Positions 34,781-45,300 of a DNA stretch of 64,000 nucleotides are shown piece after piece. The first letter of the stretch is position 1, and every line of letters begins with the position of its first letter. The notes under the pieces were generated by a model. It saw only the letters and a program-made list of their open reading frames with translations. It was not told the origin of the DNA and searched no databases. Source of the DNA: Mesostigma viride (Eukaryota > Streptophyta > Mesostigmatophyceae > Mesostigmatales > Mesostigmataceae); NCBI GenBank assembly GCA_009746045.1, contig RPFO01000312.1, positions 4,187,832-4,251,831 of the forward strand, given 5' to 3'. Made by a program: the position numbers and the translations under genes.

Positions 34781-37700
34781 ATGTCCCTTGCACCGCAGGC
34801 CAGCACTCTTGAGGCCTTGCCGCCGGTTCTTGGGGCAACCACGCGCTGGGCCTCAAATGTCTTTTCAGTGAACCGCGGCATGCCGCTTGGCTGGATCGGC
34901 CACATCCAGCCGAACGCCCCCTGCCCGATTCTTATCTTGTTGCCCCGCCCGCTTTTTTGTCATCCCACCACCACTGCGCCCGCGCCATTGTGCCATGCAT
35001 CGGTTCCGCTGCCTTGTGTGTGTGTATGTGCGCGCATGTGCGTGTGTGTATATGTGTGTGTCTGTGTGCATGTGCGTGTCTGTGTGCGTGTGCGTGTGTG
35101 TGTGCGTGTGCGTGTGCGTGTGCGTGTGCGTGTGCGTGTGCGTGTGCGTGTGCGTGTGCGTGTGCGTGTGCGTGTGCGTGTGCGTGTGCGTGTGCGTGTG
35201 CGTGTGCGTGTGCGTGTGCGTGTGCGTGTGCGTGTGCGTGTGCGTGTGCGTGTGCGTGTGCGTGTGCGTGTGCGTGTGCGTGTGCATTTGTGTGTGTCTG
35301 TGTCTGTGTGTGTGCGTGTGTGTGCACCGTTTTGCCCACGATGCTTTCTGGCGGTTGGCTGCTTTTCTGTGTGCATGTCCAGGCGGCATGCTAAGGGTTG
35401 CGCATGTGCCAGCAACCACAAGGATGACGCATCACTGGCACGCGTGTTTGGCCTGGCCCAGCTGCTGGCGGTGCTGAGTCGGCGAGTGCGGTGGGGCACC
35501 CTGGCAGGGGCCTGCGCGGGGGTCGCGCGCGCCCTGTCCCTGGGCATGGCCAAATGCTTCATGGACTGCTTCTTACCGCGGTGGACGTGGTGGGTTTTTT
35601 CTATTCATGGGGGTTGTAGTTTGTACAAGTGGGAGCATCGCTCGGTACAACATTAGTGCAAGGCGTGCCGTCGCTGCTTCCACCATTTTCTATTCATGGG
35701 GGTTGTAGTTTGTACAAGTGGGAGCATCGCTCGGTACAACATTAGTGCAAGGCGTGCCGTCGCTGCTTCCACCATTTTCTATTCATGGGGGTTGTAGTTT
35801 GTACAAGTGGGAGCATCGCTCGGTACAGCATTAGTGCAAGGCGTGCCGTCGCTGCTTCCATGACCACAACGTGCCCTCGCTGCTTCCACCATTGGACATG
35901 GTGGCTCTTCTTGCGGTGCTCCGTGCTTACTTTCCTCAAAGAGTTGCTCCTACCATGGCCGCGCTTGGATGCCCTGCGTAGCGGCAGAGGCTGCTTGTTG
36001 TGACGCCACACGGCAAAGATTGTGTCTCGCTTGTTCCCTGTTCGTGAACAAACTGTTCTATGCCTACTCCGGCCCTCAAATCCGAACCCCATGGCGCCGC
36101 ACTAATCTTCAAGCAAAATGCGACAGTGCCTGCGTCTTTCTAAAGTACAAGTGCAGCGCCACCCCTTCATGAACCCCATGCCCACAACTCACCACTCTCT
36201 TCTCCAACCCGAAGTTCCATAGCTCCTTCCCCATAGCCAACTTTGAGCGTGGTGCCCGGCTCCCCGTTCTCTGCACGCCTCACCCTTGTGCCCATGTGAT
36301 GCATGCCTCACCCTTGCGCGGATGGCTCAAGTCACCTTTGTCCTGCATGTGGCCAGCGGGCTTCCCTCTCATCAGTCATCAACACTGACCCCTTTTGGCA
36401 CCCCTCGCTGCACTTTACCCTGGCCCCCCCTATCCTCCTCCAGGGATGCTGCGCGGGGCTTCCTGTGGGCAGGCCTGCTCTCTCGTGCGCTGGGTGGGGC
36501 CTCCCCCCCCGATTCCTCGGGCACCGCACCAAGCGCACGGGCAAGGGTATGCACGCACGCACACGCACACAGTAATACACACATTCGATGAATATGTGCC
36601 CACGGTGCTGGGTAGGAAGAACTCCTTCCTCCATCACTTTTTAAGGAACTCCCCTGCACGTTCAATGCGCACGTCCCGACACACGCATCCCCCCAGATGC
36701 GCATCCCTGTCTTAAAGCTCAATGCCAACCCATCCTTGCCCATGCAGCCACCCTCGCCTGCTGTGTGCACCGCGCACCCCCCCTTTGCACGCGCCGCGTG
36801 CAGCGCCGTGCAGGTCCACGTCAGCCGGCAATGCCCCCTGCAAACGCTGCCTCCCCTGTAGCGTACCGTTCCAGTCAATCCCTGTCCTCAGTTTGACCCC
36901 CCCCTCAGCCTGCAAAGTGCCTGCACGCTCGCAACCACTTGCTGCGCCCCCAACGCGCTCTAGTTGGGACCCCATGTTTGCTGTCATACGCGGCCAGGGG
37001 GAGAACGCTAAGTTGAGTGCAAGCTCCGCCACCTGTTCCCCTACCTCCGGCGATATCCCCCGCATCGTGGATGCAAGTCACGCCGCCGCTGGGTCCCCAT
37101 CTCCCCCCCTTCTTCCCTGTACACGCGCGCACATGCGGGGAGCACACGCACTACCTATACGAGCACACGCACTACCTATACGAGCACACGCACGCATGCG
37201 TGCAAGTGCTCGATGCATGTGCGTGCCTACTTACGTACCTAAAGTAGTACAGCCGCGCACATGGCGGTTTAACCCAATGATGTGGTTCAACATCCCACAT
37301 GGCTGTCGTGGGGTGCCCCATGCGGTCCACCTCATGCCCCTAAACCATAAACCATAAACCATAAACCATAAACCATAAACCATAAACAGTCTGATGCGTA
37401 CCCGGTGGTGGGGTGCAACATGACGGTCGAACCCAGTGGGGCCTGGGTTAGAGTGTTCAGCGCATCCATCATGTGTGGTTTGCCAGAAGTAGATTCAAGC
37501 CATCACAGCGGCGTTTATGTCCTTCGACTGGGCTCTGCCAGGCGTCGTGGGGAGGCGCGATTTGATGGCCCTTTGCATGACCTGTCAGTTGTACGCTGGG
37601 AAGGGACCTGGTGAAGTACACGGTTGATAAGTGACAAGAGAGCCTGTGTTTGCAGTTATTGTTGGTAATATATTGCTGTGTGTGTGTGTGTTTTAGTGTA

Positions 37701-38629
37701 GATTGCTTATGCTCCATCCATGCATGGTTTGCCCATAGCCAGTGCGTTTTCGATTTCTTTCTCTCGCCTCACAACAGTGGCACGCTTTTGTTCACATCTG
37801 GCTGTGCACGCCTCCCCCTGCCGCTTGTGGCTCGTGGTGTTTGCTTTGTGCACACGCGCAATGGTGCATTGCATGGTGCTGGCGGGTGTCATGCGATGGT
37901 CGATGCATGGCGGTTGGCATACTTGTGATGCATCCTGCGTGGCGGGTGGCAGAATCCACTCCTCCTGCCCTGGGCACTGCTTACACGCGTGGGACCGCTG
38001 CGGCGCCGGCTGCTAAAGCCCTTCCTGTGGCTGCAGCTGGGCTCTCCCTTGCTGCAACGCATCAGCCCGCTCACGTGGCGCAAGCTGCGGTTCATGTGAG
38101 TGGGGTATGCCTTGTTGTGGGAAACGTTTTGTTGTAAAACTTTCCTGGATCACGTCGCCTTGTTCGCCGTTGCAAGGGGTATACATTGCCGTTGTAGGGA
38201 AGACGTGCAGAGCCGTGCATGCCCGGCGGGTCCAACTTTCAGATCACTTGTGGTGGTGGGTCAATCAGGGCTAGGGAACAAAGGTTGGTGTGATCGGGGA
38301 CAAGCGGGCAGGCAGGTGAGGGGGTGGGCGGGCGACATTGTAGGTGGCTCACTGCGCCCAATCCTTTGGCCTCTGCTGCGGCCTTGCTGGGTACCGCAGC
38401 TGTAGTACTATAGCGGAGCATTGCAGCCGCGGTTGCCCTGCCAATACGCGCCCTCAGCAGTCCCGCAGTCCCGCGGTGCTGTGCAAGGCTTGGTTATAGC
38501 CACCCTCCCGCGTCGGATACCAAAGTTCCAGCACATTTTTGTCAGGTGGCACAGAGCTACGTGCCTGCGGGGGAGGTGGGGGGCGAAAGGGCATCGAAGA
38601 AGCTTCCTGTTCTCAAAGATTTGGTGGCA
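34781..38629 (+). CDS. Candidate 5' exons of the ABC1/ADCK-type kinase gene (uncertain)
   Basis: Candidates are an ATG-led frame at 34781 (MSLAPQASTLEALPPVLGA); a segment from 35383 to about 35590 after a CCAG acceptor (LARVFGLAQLLAVLSRRV); 37953-38095 between CAG and GTGAGT; and 38547-38629 between TTTTTGTCAG and GTACGT. Only the last joins the next exon (39363) in phase, reading LVAG/GRVAPVF. I could not find one consistent chain, so the start codon, targeting peptide and exon number of the gene are open. Confidence 0.35.
35087..35284. repeat. (GTGTGC)n hexanucleotide microsatellite
   Basis: About 32 near-perfect copies of a GTGTGC unit, inside an intron or 5' region of the kinase gene. 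Open frames in all six frames here are repeat artefacts. Confidence 0.97.
35601..35867. repeat. 89-bp tandem repeat, three units
   Basis: Starts of CTATTCATGGGGGTTGTAGT lie at 35601, 35690 and 35779, giving an 89-bp period with very few differences, so the duplication is recent. Confidence 0.95.
37338..37387. repeat. Telomere-like variant heptamer array, CCATAAA
   Basis: One CCCTAAA followed by six CCATAAA units. This is one base away from the plant-type telomere repeat on the C-rich strand. Confidence 0.9.
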
Positions 38630-38851
38630 GGGTACGTTCGGGCTCTCTCTCCGGATCTGCCCTCTTTCCACAGCACTCACCGGCTACCCCACCATGTATA
38701 TTTACAGGAGTTCATGACCGCGAGGAAGTATATCTGTAGGCTGGATGGTGACCGCGCCCTGGATCCTCGGTTCTTGTTTCACTGGTGGCGCATCCCAGCA
38801 ACAGTTTCAACCGACCGACCATCCATTGTGCCCAGTGGCAGGGTGCTGGCG

Positions 38852-39178
38852 GGTATATAGGGGGTATATAAGGGGGTAGCTAGTGGGTATATAGGGGGTA
38901 TATAAGGGGGTAGCTAGTGGGTATTTAGGGGGTATATAAGCGGGTAGGTAGTGGGTATATAGGGGGTATATAAGCGGGTAGCCAGTGGGTATATAGGGGG
39001 TATATAAGCGGGTAGCTAGTGGGTATATAGGGGGTATATAAGCGGGTAGCTAGTGGGTATATAGGGGGTATATAAGCGGGTAGCTAGTGGGTATGTAGGG
39101 GGTATATAAGCGGGTAGCTAGTGGGTATGTAGGGGGTATATTATCGGGTAGCTAGTGGGTATATAGGGGGTAAATGGT
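38852..39178. repeat. 34-bp minisatellite, 9-10 units
   Basis: Units of GGGTATATAGGGGGTATATA followed by AG-GGGTAGCTAGT. It lies in the intron before the exon at 39363. Confidence 0.95.
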
Positions 39179-39362
39179 GGGTAAATGGGAGGCTTTTAAG
39201 CATTCCCACGTTTCTGAGCGGTGTTTTATGCAGGGAGACCTTATTTTTCATCCATTCAAGTTCGTGCAGCCAGCTTCGCAGCAGTCCTGATCTTTGCCCT
39301 TGTGCCCAACACCTTGAGTAGTCTGTCACCCTGGCCCCCCACCCCCCCTTTTACTTTTGCAG

Positions 39363-42300
39363 GGGCCGCGTGGCGCCCGTCTTCACTGGCTACCACATGC
39401 GCCGCTTCTACATCTTGAGCAAGCCGCGCGCCAAAAGAGACGCCATGTGGGATGCGACGCACGAGTGGGGCAGCCGCCGCATTCAGCGCGTGATTGAGGA
39501 CATGACCGGGTTCTTCCCTAAGGTATTCATGGCCCCAGCTCTAATATTCTCAACCTGAATATGATGAGAACCTGATTTTGACCTCTACAAGCGGCTAGCT
39601 GTGACATCATAATAAGATTCCAAATGATAATATACTGAGACCCTGAATTTGACCTCTACTGGTGGTAGATGTAGCAGAAAGTAAGTATCATTTAGTAGGA
39701 TGGAATCACAGCAGTATGGTGGATTAGCATATGGAGTACTGGGGCAGCCTGATCCTTGTCCTTAAAACAGAAGTCCAGGAGTGTAAAAGAGGCTGTTGGC
39801 ATCTGTGATGCTGTATTCAGCGTGTGCTTGACAACATGACCCGGTACTTCCCAAGGAAAAGCAGGGGGTGGTTGTTTATGACGCTTCATACATGGGGAAT
39901 AAGACCTGTTCGATCCCCTGTGGCCTGTGGTGAGCAGGGGTGTGTGGGGCATCCTTGGCTCGCTAGGGATTCTAGAGGGGTGCACCGCTGTTCGTCCCCG
40001 AGGGCAAGGGGGGAGATATTTCCTGTGGGGAAGGGGGGCGGGGGGAGCAACTAGCAAGGGTCTTCTCCAGGGGTAAGGGGTGGGTGGGTGGTGAGGAAGG
40101 CACTTCTTAAGTTCCATCACGGCGCACGGTGGAGTCCTGAGGCATGCGATGATGCGCCGTGTGCCATGGATGCGGATGAATTGATTTGACTGTCGTGAGG
40201 GGTCGGATCTTGGGGGTTTGCAATGTGGTACTAAAGCAGGATATGGTTATATGGTATGAAAACAGGTAGTATGCAAATAGGGGGCCTGCCTGCTCTCATG
40301 GTACGGTAACAGGGTGACGTTGCAGGCAACGATACGGGCAATCAACGATATGGGGTGCCATAGTAGTAGTACCCCAGTACGGGGGGCTGCGCCATATTTC
40401 TTGGGACACGCGTGGTGTTGCCCTGTTTCCCTTGGAGGGCTTGTGGTGGGAGCACAGGGGTACATTCCTGCCCCCTGTTTGCTTGTTCACCCCTTCAAAG
40501 ATCCATCGCACACAAATGGGTGCCACTGCGAAACCGGTGTGACATGCTCTGGACCCTCCTGTTGCTCCGCCTGTCGTCTGGCCAGGCGCTCATGGCCAGG
40601 TGCTCATGGCCAGGTGCTCATGCCGCTGGCGGATCCCTCATGCCTGGTGCCTAATGTCTGCCCTCCCTTGTCCACCGCGCGCCCATCTTCCGCCCCCCCT
40701 CCCTTGTCCACCGCGCGCCCATCCTCCGCCCGCCCTCTCCCCGGTCCCTTCCCGCGAACACGCTCACCTCACCCGTTCACCTCACTCGCTCAACTGGTCC
40801 GGTGTCCGCCCATGCATGTGCAAATAATCCACGCCCTGTCAGGTGGGCCAAATCATGGGCACGGCTATCCAGATGATGCCGCTCTGCTACATCCGCTGCT
40901 TTGTGGCGACCATGGACAGCAACCCGCCGGTCCCGTTTGCGCAGGTGAGGGCATGAGCCGCCCGGTCCTCTTTGCACGGGTAAGTTCACGCCCATGCGAG
41001 CGGCCGCCAGTATCCCATTAATGTATAGGCTGCATGAGCTGGCGTCATACGGCTTCCCTCTTCTCTCGTTTCGGTCTTGCAGCGAGTGCGTGCAGGCAGC
41101 ATGTGTTGTGTGAGCAGCGGGGGCAATCGGGCAGTCGTGCACACATGATGACCAGGAATGTGGGGTGGCCTTTGAGGGGGAGACAGAGAGCAGTAGTGGG
41201 GAGGTGACAGCTGGCAGGGCATGCCTCATTGAAATGCTGTTGTTTTTCAAGGGGGGGGGGGGCGAAAGGTGATGTGTTGTTATAAAGGTGCTTTGCATTG
41301 ATATACCATCTGATGGTGAGCATTTTCCCATCTCCAACCTGCCAGTTGTGATGGCCACTGCAACGGTCCAGCCTGTCGGTGTGCTCTCCCTTGATTGCAC
41401 ATGGTTATGGAGGTGGACTGCATTTATCCTCCTTTCAAGCGTTTCTCCCACGGTGCTGTTGGGGGAGGCACGATGAGGCGAGACGGTGTGCGTGGGGTAT
41501 GGAAGAGTGGGCCTGAGCAAGGGTTGCGGCTAAGGCATGGGTTGCATATGTGGCGGTAGGTGGCTCTTGCGTGAGGCATTTCTTTCCCGACCTTCTTTCC
41601 CGACCTTCTTTCCCGCCCTTCTTTCCCGCCCTTCTTTCCCGCCCTTCTTTCCCGCCCTTCTTTCCCACCCTTCTTTCCCACCCTTCCTCCCCATCCTTCC
41701 TTTCCCACAGTTGGCACCTCACTGCCGCAGCTTTGCCTCCCAGTGCCGCAATGGGCACCGGGCTCACCGCCTTCCTGTGGGCTCGCGTCCTTCCTTAGGG
41801 CTCGTCCCCTTTCCTTTGGGCCGCACCTTGGTCCTAGCCCAGCTCTCTCCTGGCCCCATGGGGCTCCTCCATAGCCCCGCCTCTTGGGGCAGCCCATCGG
41901 TTGTTGTTGTTTGTTTATTGAAGGGGGGTAGATGCGCTCCCATGTTAAGTTCACGTAGTTCAGCTCTCGTTGTTCAGCTCCCCGTGCAGCCGCTGTTTCC
42001 CCCCTCGGTGCCCACCCACAGCTGTGCTGCGCAGGATGACCTAGGGCTATGACCACGTCATGCGTGCGATGAAGGCTGCTACGAATGGTGCTGGTGGCTG
42101 TGTCTGGCTTGTGGCTACAATCCACGATGCTTATTATGAGCCCGTGTGTGCGTGTGTGTTGGACCGCCTGGCGGACCAACCTCGTGAACGTTTGTGCTTG
42201 GCTGACCACTAGGACGCATGCGTGCGTGTGTGAATGACCACCTTATGCATGTGTGCGTGTGCTGATTGCCCTTACGCGTGCGCGTGGGCGGCTGCCACCG

Positions 42301-45300
42301 TGGGCCACTCCCTCCGTTTGCAGATCGTGCGCCTGGTGGAGGAGGAGACGGGCCGTGACGTCGGCGAGCTGTTTGCAGAGCTGAGCGCGATACCTGCCGC
42401 AACCGCCTCCATCGCGCAGGCAAGGCCGGGAGGCAGTTGTGGGGGGAAAGGGGGCCAGGACACAACCTTTGGGCTTGGGGACGCAAGGTGTGGTGTATTC
42501 AGGGCAGCGTGTGGTCATGCGAGCAAAGCATGGGAGTCCTAGTCTCTGATGGTGTGCAGTGGGGCGGGATGCCAGTCCCCGTATCTAATGCCTTTGTGCC
42601 ACGAAGGCAGCCTTTCATTTGTAGTATGTGTGCCAACGCCATGGAGAATCACGCATGTGCAGCAGCGGCCACGCTATGGCACGGCAGGCATTCCTGTTGT
42701 GCGGGGGGGCGCTGCTATCCACCTCATTCTTGGTTGAGGATCCAGGTGAGTGGGATCCAGGCTGTCCAGCCCGAGGAAGCACACCTAGGGCGGAGTGAGA
42801 CAACCCGTAGGGCCACAGCAACGCCCCGTGTTGGCGCCAAGGGCTTCAAGCTGTTTACACACGGGCGTCCATCCCTGGTCCACCTCGGTCACCCTTACCT
42901 ATAATAAATATATATCACCCCTTATTAGACACATAGGATGCAAGCAACTCCCATGCTTGGCCCTGGGACCCTGGCCGCCCCCACCTTATGCTCCATGGGC
43001 CTGCACATGGGCGTTGTAGTTCATCGGACCGGACTGCGCTCACACTCATGCTCACCGTAATGTGTGGCCATCTTCCCTCCCCCATACTCACTCTTGTGCT
43101 CACACACACACACACACACACGTACATGCACACGCACACGCACACACACATACACACACACAGGTCCACTTTGGCGTGCTGGCGGACGGCTCCCCCGTCG
43201 CGGTCAAGGCCGGGATGGGCAACCTGCCCGAGATGATGAGTGACGTGCGCCAGATGCACCGCCTGTGCCAGCTGATCAAGGCCACCAAGCTGGACGAGGG
43301 GATCGACATGCCAGGCATCATGAAGGCCTACATGGCCGTGCTGCCCGACGAGTGCGACTTCCGCGTGGAGGTAAGCAGCGCGTGGAGGTAAGCAGCGCGT
43401 GGAGGTAAGCAGCGCGTGGAGGTAAGCAGCGCGGGATGCCTTTTGAACGGTGGACAGTCACCTTCAAGACATGTGCGTTTAGGTGGGCGCGGCATATGTG
43501 TAGCGTTTGGAATGGTGTAGGGTATCGGATTTTCTGTGGAGGTGGGCGCGGGGTCGCTTTTGGAACGGTGTACAGTCACCCTTAACCGATGTGTGTGGAG
43601 GTAACCGCAGCATGTGTATACAGGTCATTTGCGTAGGGTGCAGTATACGTGTCGGGTTGGGAAGTGGAACGCTCGTAGGGTAGGTTTGGGACGCGAAATG
43701 CTCGAAGGGTAGGGTTGGCAAGCGGAATTCTCGTAGGGTACACACGCAGGGTTGGGAAGGATGCTGTACGGGTTTGGGTGGGACCGTGCCGGGTTTCAGG
43801 GTCATGGCTTTGTAATCCTGAAAGGGCAAGGATTTGCGGTGCGGTAGGGGCAGGATCCCGTTCAGGATGACGGCTCTGTTTAGGGTGTAAGGGATACCAT
43901 TTACCCTCAAAAAATCTCCCCTTGGTTCATGGCGACGCTGGTTACATTTTATGGTGCCACTGTCTATGGTTTAGGAGTAGGGTTTAGGGTTTAGGGTTTA
44001 GGGTTTAGGGTTTAAGGTTTAGGGTTTAGGGTTTAGGGTTTAGGGTTTAGGGTTTAGGGTTTAGGGTTTGGGGTTAATTTACAGTGCGTGGAGGTGTGGT
44101 GATGCCAAAGCATTCACCGCCTTCCTCTCCTTCGATGGCCTTCTTCTCCCTCTCCGCCGCGGTGCCAACGCTGAAGAGACCTTAAACTTGCCCCCACTGC
44201 CATCATCCCAACTCCCCCCCACACACCACTACACCATCGTCTCGCCCCCACCCCCGCCTGCCAGGTGGACAACATCCGGCGCATCCAGGAGAGCATGTCG
44301 CGCGACCCATTGCTGCGCGGCCGCGTCGCGTGCCCGACACCGCGCACGGTGGACGGGCTGTGCAGCGCGCGGCTGCTGGTGATGGACCGTATGGCCGGCA
44401 CCAAGATGCTCACCGTGCTGCGGTCCGCGCACCAAAGCGGTGGGTGCCTATGCACCTGTTTTGTCATGGTTCGGCGGACAGCATGCACCTGGGCGGCGGG
44501 TGTGGTCTAGATCTTTACGATACTTCATTTGCATGTATTTTTTTCCCTTTTAAAATAATGGTATACTTCCAAGTGTGCATGTTCTGGTAAAAAAGTTAAA
44601 TTTTAAATATAAGCGCGTGCAGTGCGCCGCCAGTAATTGTGGGGCACTAATTGTGGGGCAATAATTTTACCGGCGTTAATCCAGAAACTGCCTGACCTAC
44701 CCACCCAAGTAGGTAAGTCGAGCGCTATCTGGACGGTTGAATTGAGTATGCGCCCCACTAAGATGTCACCGAGCATTCTCAGACGCTCGCGAGGCACGAT
44801 GCGATTTTGCGACGGGACACCGCCCGGGGCACCGACCTTGAGGCCCAGGACTTGCCTTGCCTGTGGCATCCTGCCACTGGTTGATATGGATATGAACGGG
44901 GGGGGTCCCATGCTCTATGCTCGTGCTCGCTCGGCCCATGGCTCGCTCGCTTGTGTGCTTGGGCACGCGCTTCATGGCTGTGGCTGTCGTGTCTCTTCCC
45001 CCCATGGTTCGTCCACTGGCATGCTCCCCCCTGGCGAACATACGCACCCAACCGTAGCCCTTCCATGCAGAACCGAGACGTACATGTCCTTGGCCGACAC
45101 TTGCCCCCCAGACTACACGAATACTGCCATTCAATAGCTCCACTGCCTAATCCCTTGGCACAAAACAGAGTCAGCTGTCTTTCTATGTCGTCTGCCCGCT
45201 AGCACCTGTGCAGACCTTGCCCAGGGCTCGTAGTGTCCCTTGCACCCCCCTCCCCTCTCCAACGCCCACCATATGTGCCCTCCGCCCCCTCCAACGCCCG

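Noticed and set aside
34865..35656. Several long Thr/His, Arg/Val and Cys/Ala frames around 35 kb
   Set aside because: They are all translations of the GTGTGC hexamer array; every frame is open there.
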